Shown here: piece after piece, positions 19,120-27,603 of the stretch
Layout of the letters: each line of letters begins with the position of its first letter
Numbering within the stretch: position 1 is the first letter of the stretch
Source of the DNA: Rhodospirillaceae bacterium
GTDB lineage: Bacteria > Pseudomonadota > Alphaproteobacteria > MPNO01 > UBA2964
Direction of reading: 5' to 3'
DNA length: 64,000 bases
Assembly (NCBI GenBank): GCA_002720855.1
Contig: PBIN01000014.1
Location: forward strand, 641,076-705,075
The notes under the pieces: generated by a model
What the model was told of the DNA's origin: nothing
The model's input: only the letters and a program-made list of their open reading frames with translations
The model's database searches: none
Translations under genes and position numbers: made by a program

Positions 19120-20247
19120 ATGCCTTGGCAACAACAGGGTGGCGGCGGCAATAACGGTGGAGGTCCATGGGGCAGTGGTCCCAGTGGCGGCGGCGGCGGC
19201 CCAGGTGGTGTACAGCCGCCGGATATTGAGGAAATGCTCCGCAAAGGTCAGGATCAATTCAAGCAAATGATGCCTGGCGGTATTGGCGGCAAGATGGGAA
19301 TTCTCATCGTAGTCCTAATCCTCACGTTTATACTTGCCTATTCGTCTTTTTATAAGGTCCAGCCCGGTGAGGTGGGCGTTCGCCTGTTATTCGGAGAGTA
19401 TATTGATCCCCCGACACCTCCGGGAGGCCATTTTTGGTTCCCAGCCCCGGTTGGTGGTGTTGAAAGCGTAAATGTTGAACAGACGCGAGAAATTGCTGTC
19501 GGTTTCCGCGGCACGGGCGGCAATACCCGTACGTCGCGGACCAGCGATGTTCCCGAAGAGAGTTTGATGCTGACTGGAGATCAAAATATCATTGATATTG
19601 ATTTTGTCGTTCAGTGGCGAATTAAGAATGCCAAAGACTTTAAATTTAATATTCGCAACCCTGAAGCAACTGTAAAACTGGCCTCGGAGAGCTCAATTAG
19701 AGAAGTTGTTGGGCAAACGCCGCTCGAAGATGCCCTTGCTGCAAAGCGAACACAGGTCGAAACAAGTACAAAGAATTTGCTTCAGCAAATTCTGGACAGC
19801 TATGGCGCGGGAATTTTCGTTGTCGATGTCAAAATGCAGAAAGTGGAACCACCTAAACCGGTGATTGACGCATTTGATGATGTACAACGCGCTCGACAGG
19901 ACAAGGAGCGTGAACAAAACGAGGCGCAAGCCTATGCGAATGATATTATTCCAAGAGCAAAAGGTGAGGCCTCAAGGCTGATCCAGGAAGCGAAGGCCTA
20001 TCGCGAACAGCTTATCAAAGAGGCAGAGGGTGAAGCCAAGCGCTTTTTGTCTGTTTACGAAGCCTACAAAGGGAACAAATCCGTTACGACTCGACGTCTT
20101 TATCTTGAGCGAATGCAGGAAGTTATGAAGGATTCCAACAAGATCATAATTGATAGCAGTAAAGACGGAAAAGGCGTTGTTCCTTACCTACCGCTTACGG
20201 AAATTCAGAAGCGGATAACGACGCCCCAATCTGGCGGAGGAAATTGA
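19120..20247 (+). CDS. hflK: FtsH protease modulator HflK
   Basis: HflK, with HflC, forms the membrane SPFH/band-7 assembly that surrounds FtsH. The 375-residue protein has a glycine-rich cytoplasmic N-terminus (about 1-40, GGGGNNGGGPWGSGPSGGGG), one membrane helix near 62-80 (GILIVVLILTFILAY), and the band-7 domain beginning YKVQPGEVGVRLLFGEY. A long coiled-coil follows (QDKEREQNEAQAYANDIIPR). hflC begins one base after its stop, so translation is coupled. The start is ATG preceded by GAGAAGGACGG. Confidence 0.97.
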   Translation: MPWQQQGGGGNNGGGPWGSGPSGGGGGPGGVQPPDIEEMLRKGQDQFKQMMPGGIGGKMGILIVVLILTFILAYSSFYKVQPGEVGVRLLFGEYIDPPTPPGGHFWFPAPVGGVESVNVEQTREIAVGFRGTGGNTRTSRTSDVPEESLMLTGDQNIIDIDFVVQWRIKNAKDFKFNIRNPEATVKLASESSIREVVGQTPLEDALAAKRTQVETSTKNLLQQILDSYGAGIFVVDVKMQKVEPPKPVIDAFDDVQRARQDKEREQNEAQAYANDIIPRAKGEASRLIQEAKAYREQLIKEAEGEAKRFLSVYEAYKGNKSVTTRRLYLERMQEVMKDSNKIIIDSSKDGKGVVPYLPLTEIQKRITTPQSGGGN

Positions 20248-20248
20248 G

Positions 20249-21133
20249 ATGGGTAATTTGAAACTAGTAATTGGCGGAATTGTTGTTCTTGTCTTTGGTA
20301 TCGCTTTATTCGACTCGATGTTCGTTGTTCACCAAACCAAATCAGCGCTTGTATTGCAGTTTGGTAAACCAGTGCTGCCTGTTCACAAGGAGCCAGGCCT
20401 CAAGTTTAAAATTCCGGTTGTTCAAGATGTCGAGTATTTCGACAACCGGATTCTCGACCTAGATCCAGCACCTCAAGAGGTAATTCTTCAGGATCAGAAG
20501 CGTATCAATGTCGATTCCTTTGTTCGGTACAAAATTGTAAATCCGCTGGAATTTAAACGGAGAGCCTTAACGCAGGCGAACTTCATTCAGATTTTTGGTG
20601 GACGTCTTAACGCTGCGGTTCGTGCGGAGGTCGGCAAGGTACTTTTAGGCGATATGTTGTCCGACAAACGTGACGATGTGATGGAACGCATTACAGCGGC
20701 TTTGAAGAAACAGGCGCCGCAGTTTGGTATTGAAGTTGTCGACGTTCGAATTGGCAGGACCGATCTTCCCGCTGCTACAGCGCAATCAGTTTACAAGCGA
20801 ATGAATTCAGAACGCGAAGCGCAGGCGCGGAAACTGCGTTCCGAAGGTGCTGAAGCGAAGGTCAAGATACAAGCTGATGCTGACAGGCAACGTACCATCA
20901 TATTGGCAAATGCTCGTCGTGAAGCGCAAATTCTTCGCGGTGAAGGTGAGGGTGCAAAGACCAAAATCTTGAATGATGCCTTCGGTCAGGACCCGGAATT
21001 CTTCGGTTTCTATCGCAGTATGGAGGCCTATGGTAGCGCGCTTGGCGATGGCACAACGATGGTACTTTCACCTGATAGCGAATTCTTTAGGTATTTTCGA
21101 AACCTCGGTGGAAAAAACCCGGCTGAAAAATAA
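20249..21133 (+). CDS. hflC: FtsH protease modulator HflC
   Basis: The partner of HflK. The 294-residue protein has a signal-anchor helix at about 5-23 (LVIGGIVVLVFGIALFDSM), the SPFH domain (VHQTKSALVLQFGKPV, ILDLDPAPQEVILQDQKR), and a coiled-coil with EREAQARKLRSEGAEAKVK. The late conserved DPEFFGFYRSMEAYG and DSEFFRYFRN, typical of HflC, close the protein. It is followed by the small DUF2065 gene, as in many proteobacteria. Confidence 0.97.
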   Translation: MGNLKLVIGGIVVLVFGIALFDSMFVVHQTKSALVLQFGKPVLPVHKEPGLKFKIPVVQDVEYFDNRILDLDPAPQEVILQDQKRINVDSFVRYKIVNPLEFKRRALTQANFIQIFGGRLNAAVRAEVGKVLLGDMLSDKRDDVMERITAALKKQAPQFGIEVVDVRIGRTDLPAATAQSVYKRMNSEREAQARKLRSEGAEAKVKIQADADRQRTIILANARREAQILRGEGEGAKTKILNDAFGQDPEFFGFYRSMEAYGSALGDGTTMVLSPDSEFFRYFRNLGGKNPAEK

Positions 21134-21152
21134 CGCCGGCATTTACCATTAA

Positions 21153-21341
21153 ATGTTTCCAGATCTGGTAGTTGCGCTTGCGCTCGTCTTGGTCATTGAA
21201 GGTCTCTTATACGCTCTATTTCCTGATGCGATGAAACGTATGATGGCATCAGTCATGACTATGCCTTCGTCCTCAATCCGCACCGCGGGGTTGCTTGCCG
21301 CGATCGTTGGTGTTGCCATCGTATGGTTAATGCGGTTGTGA
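21153..21341 (+). CDS. DUF2065 (YjeT-like) small membrane protein
   Basis: A 62-residue protein with two likely membrane helices, DLVVALALVLVIEGLLYALF and LLAAIVGVAIVWLMRL, joined by PDAMKRMM. This is the DUF2065/YjeT pattern normally found right after hflC. Function unknown; the position suggests a role at the HflKC/FtsH membrane complex. In related genomes the Do-type protease gene often comes next; here 3.7 kb of other sequence intervenes. Confidence 0.85.
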   Translation: MFPDLVVALALVLVIEGLLYALFPDAMKRMMASVMTMPSSSIRTAGLLAAIVGVAIVWLMRL

Positions 21342-21391
21342 CAAAATTGAGGCAGTGATTGCATTTCGAACGCTAATTCCGCTATCGTTAT

Positions 21392-21408
21392 TTCAATTTT
21401 GAATTGAA
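21392..21408. promoter_or_regulatory. Perfect 7-bp inverted repeat before the lipoprotein gene
   Basis: TTCAATT-TTG-AATTGAA lies 30 bases upstream of the lipoprotein start at 21439. It could be an operator or a weak hairpin. It is AT-rich, and one such repeat by chance is not surprising. Confidence 0.25.
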
Positions 21409-21438
21409 TTGCAGTTGCCGTAAACGACCGGGGTTGGC

Positions 21439-21935
21439 ATGAAACGGACGTTTATCATCGCAACGGGTCTGGCGCTTGCTGGTTGCAGTAATTTTCCGGA
21501 TATCCCGTTATTGAACGATCAATATCGTTCCAAACCAATAGTGCGTGGCGCGGAAGTTCCTCGACACACATCGAACGGCAAATCGACAGCGGAGTCTGTG
21601 CCTAAAGAACACAGATTGGCGATGAGAATTGCACCGAAGCCAAAACGTAAACCCTATCGAAAGCCGATTAAACATTTTGAGCCGAAAAAGCTCGTCGGTC
21701 TTACACAAGCGCAGGTCCGCAATATGATCGGCGCCCCGGTGACGATTGTCGATTCTCCGCCGTCTACGGTTTGGAGTTATCGGTCAACGAACTGCGCCCT
21801 AGATGTATTTTCTTTCTCGATGTTGGCTCCAAGACTTTTCGGGCGCTTACATTCGATCTTAAGGGCCCAGCAAAAAAGAGCGCGGCATCACAATTGTGTC
21901 TTGGAAAGTTAAGGGCAGCAGGAAATGGCAGCTAA
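21439..21935 (+). pseudogene. Frameshifted lipoprotein with SmpA/OmlA-like domain
   Basis: The frame starts with a lipoprotein signal (MKRTFIIATGLALAGCSNF, lipobox LAGC). A C-terminal domain follows with LVGLTQAQVRNMIGAP and VWSYRSTNCALDVF, like SmpA/OmlA/BamE-type domains. After CALDVF the open frame degenerates and ends at 21912. One base added near 21807-21812 (in GTATTTTCTTTC) restores family-like sequence FFLDVGSKTFRALTFDLKG and QLCLGKLRAAGNGS, ending TAA at 21933-21935. That end overlaps the response-regulator start at 21925. So a one-base deletion, real or from sequencing, has probably broken the gene. Confidence 0.6.
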
Positions 21936-22698
21936 CGCAGAACTTGTTTTGAAACCCTCGCATGCCGATATGGTGCGGATACTCGTTGTCGATGACGACG
22001 AGTTGTTTCGCGAATCGCTGCAACAAAATCTCATTGATTCAGGTTTCGACTCCTGGGCATTCGGCGACGGTCCCGCCGTCCTCGCTTTTCTTGAAGATGG
22101 CAACAGAGCCGATTTGATCTTACTCGACTGGCGTATGCCGGGAATGTCCGGGATCGAACTCTTAAGGAAGCTGCGGAGCGACGGTCACGACGTACCGGTT
22201 ATTTTTCTTACGGCTTTATCTGATCAAATGTATGAAGAGGCGGCTCTTATTGGCGGCGCTGTTGACTTTGTCGAAAAGTCGCGAAGCTACACGATTCTCA
22301 AACGACGAATCGAACTGATTATGAATGGGCCAAAATCAAACCCTGCAGAAGGGGCGATCCTTCAAGACAACGAAGGCCAAATCATTGCGGGCCCACTTAT
22401 TCTTCATCCCCAAATTGGTCGCGCAGATTGGGATGGCCACAGATTAAGCCTTACGCTGACGGAATTTAGAATTGTCAATTTACTTGTAAATCACAGTGGT
22501 CGTGATGTTCGTTATCGAGAAATTTATGATTTGGTTCGAGGGGAAGGTTTTATCGCCGGAATGGGCGAACAGGGTTATCGAGCAAATGTCAGGGCATTTA
22601 TCAAAAGAATTAGGCAAAAATTTCGTGAGGTCGATAACGGTTTCGATCGCATCGAGAATTATCCCGGTTTCGGATACCGTTGGCGCATCGATCCATAA
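21925..22698 (+). CDS. OmpR-family response regulator, ChvI-like
   Basis: A 257-residue regulator. The receiver domain has VRILVVDDDELFRESLQQN, the phospho-acceptor aspartate in LILLDWRMPGMSG, FLTALSD, and the lysine in DFVEKSRSY. The C-terminal winged-helix DNA-binding domain has LTLTEFRIVNLLVNHSGR, YREIYDLVRGEGF, VRAFIKRIRQKF and ENYPGFGYRW, close to the ChvI style of alphaproteobacteria. In well-known genomes chvIG sits beside hprK/ptsH; here it sits after hflC-DUF2065. The partner kinase gene overlaps its 3' end but is interrupted, so the regulator may be an orphan or act with another kinase. Confidence 0.9.
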   Translation: MAANAELVLKPSHADMVRILVVDDDELFRESLQQNLIDSGFDSWAFGDGPAVLAFLEDGNRADLILLDWRMPGMSGIELLRKLRSDGHDVPVIFLTALSDQMYEEAALIGGAVDFVEKSRSYTILKRRIELIMNGPKSNPAEGAILQDNEGQIIAGPLILHPQIGRADWDGHRLSLTLTEFRIVNLLVNHSGRDVRYREIYDLVRGEGFIAGMGEQGYRANVRAFIKRIRQKFREVDNGFDRIENYPGFGYRWRIDP

Positions 22699-24202
22699 GA
22701 AGCGCAAATCGATAGTTGTTCGCTCGCAGCTGGTAGCGCGTTCCTTTGCGACGAAACTGGTCTTGCTTCTGGCGATTTTTATCGCCGTTCCGTGGATTCT
22801 TTACGGGCAGTTTCGTATGGCGGATGTGGACAAGCAAACGCTGCTATTGAAAGCCGCGCAAGAGCAGGGCCGGCTTGTTGCTGAATCTATCAAACCGCAT
22901 CTATCAGAGTTTACGCCATCCGCTATCAGCAAGGTTGCATCCGTTCTGTTACGGATCGGTGGAGAAGAAACAAAAATAAAAGTCTTATACCGCCCTATTG
23001 ATACCGTACCGGTTCAACGATTTTATTATGTCGCCTCCGCACCCAAAGTCTCGGCAAGTTATCTCGCGCGCGAACAGGAAGAATTGGTGCAGACCGGAAT
23101 ATTTGACAGCGTGCCGGCAACTTGCGAGCGGATAGATTCAACGGCTGAACGCTATCGAAACCCTAACGGAAAAGAAGAACTCCTGGTTTCGATGAGGGCT
23201 GTGAATACCGGCGCGGGTTGCTGGGTTGTGATTACGTCGACGGCGGCGGACGAGTTTCTGGAAACAGGAATAGGTAGGCCCTATTGGCAGACTCCTGAAA
23301 TTCGCTTCGCGGCAATAATCTATCTGTTAATGGCTGTTTTTATTGTCATCTTGTTTCTTGACGGAAGGCGAAATTTGCAACGTTTTGCTTCTCTCGCACG
23401 GCGTATCCGAACCCGCAGACAGGACAACCAGACTTTCGCTGAAGAAAACCATATTCCTGAACTAAGTGGCGTGGCTGTTGAATTTGATCGGATGGTTGGG
23501 GCATTGCGGCAGTCGGCGGAGATGATCCGGTATATGGCGGAAGATAATGCCCACGCCTACAAGACACCGATTGCGGTGATTGCGCAGGCCGTTGAGCCGC
23601 TAAAATGATCGTCAATCGAAACCGATGAGCGCACCAAGCGCGCGATAGAAATAATTGAGCATTCGGTGGAGAGATTGGACAATCTCGTGTCAATTGCCCG
23701 ACGCATCGATGAGGCTTCGGCTGAAATTATCGACCCCACCTGCGAGGCGATCGAAATTGCGGCGCTATGTCAGAAATTGGCAGAAGAATTTACTGAGGCA
23801 CTTGCTTCAAAGAGTGTTTCGGTATCCGTCAACGCTGAAAGCCCTGTTTTCGTATCTGCCAAGGAAGATTTACTAGAGACAGTTCTGGAGAATCTCCTGG
23901 AGAACGCCTCAAGTTTTTCACCGAATGGATCGTCGATAAAAATAAATATTACTGCTGAGAACGGCTTTGGAGTTGTGACAATTCGTGATTCCGGGCCCGG
24001 AATTGACCAGGCGGATATCGAACGTGTGTTTGACAGGTACTTTACGAAGCGAGATTCGAATAAAGGGGATCAACCTGACAAGCATTTCGGTGTTGGGCTT
24101 TGGATAGTACGGCGCAACGTGGAGGCTTTCGGCGGCACAGTTATGGCGGCTAATCGCAAGAATGGTGGTCTAAAGATAACGTTAAGTTTGCCGCTCTCGT
24201 GA
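22586..24202 (+). pseudogene. ChvG-like sensor histidine kinase with in-frame TGA
   Basis: The frame encodes a membrane helix (KLVLLLAIFIAVPWILYGQF), a periplasmic sensor part, a second helix near 23310-23350 (FAAIIYLLMAVFIVILFL), and a HAMP-like region. The phospho-acceptor motif EDNAHAYKTPIAVIAQAVEP follows. A TGA at 23606-23608 then interrupts. The same frame continues with SSIETDERTKRAIEIIEHSV and a complete ATPase domain (VLENLLENASSFS, IRDSGPGIDQADIERVF, HFGVGLWIVRRN) to 24202. A CGA to TGA change would explain it. The true N-terminus is unclear because it overlaps the regulator gene; GTG at 22625 is an alternative. Truncated halves could not form a kinase alone. Confidence 0.8.
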
Positions 24203-24360
24203 AAACCAAGTTTCTGAGACTTGCATCCACGAAATGCGTGGATTGCCACATTTTTGTCTTACCTTTGCCACGCTCTAACCACGGCACACTCTCTACTATC
24301 GTTTGCTGATTGATTGTCTCGGGGCACGGGACGACTTGGACATAGGTGAAGGGTCGCACA

Positions 24361-24528
24361 ATGAATAAATTCTTTCGCTCAGTTCTCATTCTTAAATGCG
24401 TGATCGCGATTGCAGGCCTCGGGTTAGTGGTTGCTTCAAATTCGGGTGCGCCGGAGCAGATTGTTTTAATCGCGCAGCAGGGCGTTGTTACATTCTTTTT
24501 GCCCGAGATTGCGAGCTATTGGCTGTGA
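24361..24528 (+). CDS. Possible small membrane protein, unrecognised
   Basis: A 55-residue frame, starting ATG 8 bases after GAAGGG, with one hydrophobic helix (SVLILKCVIAIAGLGLVVAS) and a second hydrophobic stretch toward the C-terminus (VVTFFLPEIASYWL). I do not recognise a family. The ribosome site and membrane-like sequence speak for a real gene; its place among broken genes speaks for caution. Confidence 0.35.
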   Translation: MNKFFRSVLILKCVIAIAGLGLVVASNSGAPEQIVLIAQQGVVTFFLPEIASYWL

Positions 24529-24599
24529 CGGAACAATCTTTTTGCATCGATAATCAAACAAGTTACTCCCGATTTTAATTTTGATCGCAACAAGAATGC

Positions 24600-24803
24600 T
24601 TGAAGGTGATCTTGGCTAATTTAACTTCCCATAGAACCAATCGGGCACCTGAAGATGTCGAGGCCCTGGATCGGGATATCCCGAGTCATTTGCATGGTTG
24701 GGGCTCAGGCGCTGAAGCTGTAATCGATTTTGAAAGAACGGTTTGGGACCCTGATTATCGGCGCTGGGCGATCAATGTGTTAAGTACACCAGCTGATTGC
24801 TGA
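24600..24803 (+). CDS. Possible small hypothetical protein or fragment
   Basis: A 67-residue frame from a TTG start. The central part (NRAPEDVEALDRDIPSHLHG, VIDFERTVWDPDYRRW) looks protein-like and acidic rather than random. It ends abruptly in STPADC with no obvious ribosome site. It may be the remnant of a longer protein. No family recognised. Confidence 0.28.
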   Translation: MKVILANLTSHRTNRAPEDVEALDRDIPSHLHGWGSGAEAVIDFERTVWDPDYRRWAINVLSTPADC

Positions 24804-25025
24804 AATATTCTGATTCCATTCGCTTTCTTCACGTAATTTTGCTTCTAATGCAGTAAAATCCGTGTGAAGGGTGGAAATTGCCCAAATTATTCCACATTTG
24901 ATACCCATATCGTGCGCAAGCGAGACGGCGACTCGAGGAAAACTCTTCTGTTGCCAGACTTTAATATTAAAATGAGATAACGGATGCGGATTCAAATAAT
25001 TGGCGTCCGCAAAAAGGAGAACGAA

Positions 25026-26561
25026 ATGAAGAACACGGAGTTGGTCCCCGCTTACGCTGCGCGGCATACATATTCCAGTCATGCCGGTAAAAATTCCGGA
25101 AATACGCTACGGGTATGGCTGCTTTCATTCTTTTTAATCGGTGGGGCCTTACTGGTCTCCAGTGCCGCTTTTGCCAAAGCCGCGCCGGCCAGTTTTGCTA
25201 ACCTTGCCCAAAAACTGCTTCCTGCGGTTGTCAATATTTCGACATCACTGAACGTAAAACGTGAGGGGACAACACCCCAGAGGCCACAGTTACCTCCGGG
25301 TTCTCTGTTCGAGGAGTTTTTTAAGGAGTTTTTTGACCGTCAACAGCAACGAAACACGCCGCGGCGTCGTGCCACATCGCTCGGCTCTGGTTTTATTATT
25401 GATCCCTCAGGGCTCATCGTCACAAACAATCACGTCATCGAAGGTGCGGATGAGATTTCGGTGATCCTGCAAGACAACACCCGCTTAAAAGCGAAGGTTT
25501 TAGGCCGCGATGCAAAGACTGATCTAGCGGTCCTCAAAGTGAAATCGAAAAAGGAGTTGCCGTATGTAAAGTTTGGAAACTCCGATAAATCCCGCGTTGG
25601 TGATTGGGTCGTTGCCATCGGCAACCCGTTTGGTCTCGGTGGCACAGTTACGGCAGGTATTATTTCAGCCCGGGCCCGCAACATTAACGCTGGTCCCTAC
25701 GACGACTTCATCCAATCTGATGCGTCTATCAATAAAGGCAACTCCGGTGGGCCGATGTTCAACATGGCTGGAGAGGTTATTGGGATAAACACCGCTATTT
25801 ACTCCCCTTCCGGCGGCAGTGTTGGCATTGGTTTCGCGATCCCCGCCAATTTGGCACAGCCAATCATTGCGCAGCTTAAAGAATATGGTCGCGCCCGTCG
25901 GGGTTGGCTGGGCGTGAGAATTCAGACAGTAACAGATGAGCTTGCCGAAAGCCTTGGTATCGGAAAAGCACGTGGCGCTCTGGTGGCTGATATCACTAAA
26001 GGGGGTCCCGCGGAGAAATCGAAAATTCTGGTCGGTGACGTAATTTTGACCTTTGATGGCAAGCCAATTGTTGAGATGCGGAATCTGCCGCGCATAGTTG
26101 CTGAAACGGAGGTTGGCAAGAACGTAAAAGTGGAAGTCTGGCGCAAGGGTCGCAAGGTGACACTCGATGCTAATTTGGGCGAGTTTCCAGAGGATAAAAA
26201 ACCAGTCCTCGCCAAGGCGAGCAGTCAAAAAGAAGGCGATGGGAAGTCTGTTACAGTTTTGGGTCTTACCATGGCTCCGGTCACAGATGAGCTGCGACGT
26301 CGCTTCAAATTGGACAAGAAGACAAAGGGTGTCGTTATAACGAAGGTGGAAAATGACAGCCCCGCCGCCGAAAAACGAATTCGCGCAGGCTCGATGATTC
26401 GTAAAATTGGACCTGAACAGAAGAAAGTGAATTCGCCGGCTGACGTAAAAGCAAAAGTCGAGAGTGCCCGCAAAGCTAAGCTCAAGAGTCTCTTGTTCCT
26501 GATTGAGCGCGGTGGTGACTCACGGTTTGTTGCTCTTCGTCTTTCAAAGGCAAAGAGCTAA
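25026..26561 (+). CDS. Do-family periplasmic serine protease (DegP/MucD-like)
   Basis: A 511-residue HtrA-type protease/chaperone of the periplasm. It has a signal region (WLLSFFLIGGALLVSSAAFA), then a trypsin-like domain with the triad in NNHVIEGAD (His), KTDLAVLKV (Asp) and NKGNSGGPMF (Ser). Two PDZ domains follow (RRGWLGVRIQTV and VTVLGLTMAPVTDELRRRF). The start is set by AAGGAG at 25014-25019, 6 bases before ATG 25026; the longer frame from 24984 is not used. In many alphaproteobacteria this gene directly follows hflKC-DUF2065, and it handles misfolded envelope proteins as FtsH does in the membrane. Confidence 0.95.
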   Translation: MKNTELVPAYAARHTYSSHAGKNSGNTLRVWLLSFFLIGGALLVSSAAFAKAAPASFANLAQKLLPAVVNISTSLNVKREGTTPQRPQLPPGSLFEEFFKEFFDRQQQRNTPRRRATSLGSGFIIDPSGLIVTNNHVIEGADEISVILQDNTRLKAKVLGRDAKTDLAVLKVKSKKELPYVKFGNSDKSRVGDWVVAIGNPFGLGGTVTAGIISARARNINAGPYDDFIQSDASINKGNSGGPMFNMAGEVIGINTAIYSPSGGSVGIGFAIPANLAQPIIAQLKEYGRARRGWLGVRIQTVTDELAESLGIGKARGALVADITKGGPAEKSKILVGDVILTFDGKPIVEMRNLPRIVAETEVGKNVKVEVWRKGRKVTLDANLGEFPEDKKPVLAKASSQKEGDGKSVTVLGLTMAPVTDELRRRFKLDKKTKGVVITKVENDSPAAEKRIRAGSMIRKIGPEQKKVNSPADVKAKVESARKAKLKSLLFLIERGGDSRFVALRLSKAKS

Positions 26562-26584
26562 GGGATGAACTAGGCGCGGAGAGG

Positions 26585-27481
26585 TCAGTCTCTAAACTCT
26601 TCGCGTCGATAGCCCTGTATATAGAGTAACGCTGTAAGGTCCCCGTAGCGAATTGCTGCGGGGGCTTTTTCTTCGACCAATGGCTTGGCGTGGTATGCGA
26701 CGCCCAGGCCAGCGTTCATAATCATCGGAAGATCATTTGCGCCATCACCCGTCGCCATCGTTTCGATCAGAGGTATCGATTTAGCAGCGCTAATTTCATT
26801 GAGTGTCTTTAGCTTTGCATCTCGGTCCAAAATCGGTTCGGAAACGTCGCCGGTAATGATTCCGTTTTCGATAACCATCGTGTTTGATCGGTCTTCGTGA
26901 AAACCGACCAATTTCGCAATTGCGTTCGTAAAAAAACTGAATCCACCGGAGACCAAAACGGTATAGGCGCCGTTCTCGCGCATCGTTTTAACCAGTTGGT
27001 GTGCCCCAGCAGTCAGCTCGATTTTTTCGAGTGTTGAATTCAGCGCGTCCGCGGAAAGGCCGCCCAACATTGATACTCGTTCGCGCAATGCATCCTTGAA
27101 GTCAATTTCGCCTCGCATTGCACGTTCGGTAATTGCTGCAATCTGCTCTTTTATACCAGCCAGGGCGGCCAGTTCATCAAGCGTTTCGCTCGTTACAATC
27201 GTCGAATCCATATCGGCCAGGAGAAGACGTTTGCGGCGATTGGCGCAAGGCTGAATGACACAATCGATTTTTAGATCCGCTGTAAGGCTGCGTATTGCCT
27301 GCTGCGGTTCCGCGCTACTGCATTCATCAAAGGGAATGTCGCAGGCGATATCTGACGCAAGCCAGTCTGGTTCGGTGGTTTCGCAGCCGTTTTTGCGCAA
27401 CAGTGCTTCAACCCTTTTAACAATTTCTGGCGTAAGGGGCGCAATGTCGGGGTTTGCGATCAGGGTAACAACAAATTCCAT
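26585..27481 (-). CDS. serB: Phosphoserine phosphatase
   Basis: SerB removes phosphate from phosphoserine, the last step of serine synthesis. From ATG 27481 (MEFVVTLIANPD) the protein is 298 residues, the length of alphaproteobacterial SerB with its N-terminal ACT-like region. The HAD motifs are LLADMDSTIVTSET (DxDST) near 87, VLVSGGFSFF, and MATGDGANDLPMI. The open frame runs upstream to 27613, but that stretch has no family similarity. It is convergent with the protease gene and divergent from the MetE-like gene. Confidence 0.96.
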   Translation of the reverse strand: MEFVVTLIANPDIAPLTPEIVKRVEALLRKNGCETTEPDWLASDIACDIPFDECSSAEPQQAIRSLTADLKIDCVIQPCANRRKRLLLADMDSTIVTSETLDELAALAGIKEQIAAITERAMRGEIDFKDALRERVSMLGGLSADALNSTLEKIELTAGAHQLVKTMRENGAYTVLVSGGFSFFTNAIAKLVGFHEDRSNTMVIENGIITGDVSEPILDRDAKLKTLNEISAAKSIPLIETMATGDGANDLPMIMNAGLGVAYHAKPLVEEKAPAAIRYGDLTALLYIQGYRREEFRD

Positions 27482-27603
27482 AGTTGCCTTTATGGGTTGG
27501 AATTTGTTTGTAGACAAGTCATCGAACACGTCTCTTCTCGGCAGGGTTCGATTTAGCATGTTATAATGCCATTTGATTAAATTCTTTTCAGGGGGGCAAG
27601 GAA

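Larger units (their letters stand above)
24203..25025. other. Gene-poor stretch before the Do-type protease
   Basis: About 820 bases with only two doubtful short frames (24361-24528 and 24600-24803). A 7-bp hairpin, ATCCACG-AAATG-CGTGGAT at 24225-24243, lies just after the kinase remnant; a T-rich stretch follows only after six bases, so it is at best a weak terminator. The last 60 bases should hold the promoter of the protease gene. I see no RNA gene or repeat here. Confidence 0.5.

Noticed and set aside
23606..23608. TGA in the kinase read as selenocysteine
   Set aside because: No selenocysteine occurs at this place in kinases and no hairpin-like SECIS was seen just after it; a nonsense change is simpler.
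24780..25082. 100-residue minus-strand frame before the protease gene
   Set aside because: Overlaps the protease start, has no ribosome site, and looks random.
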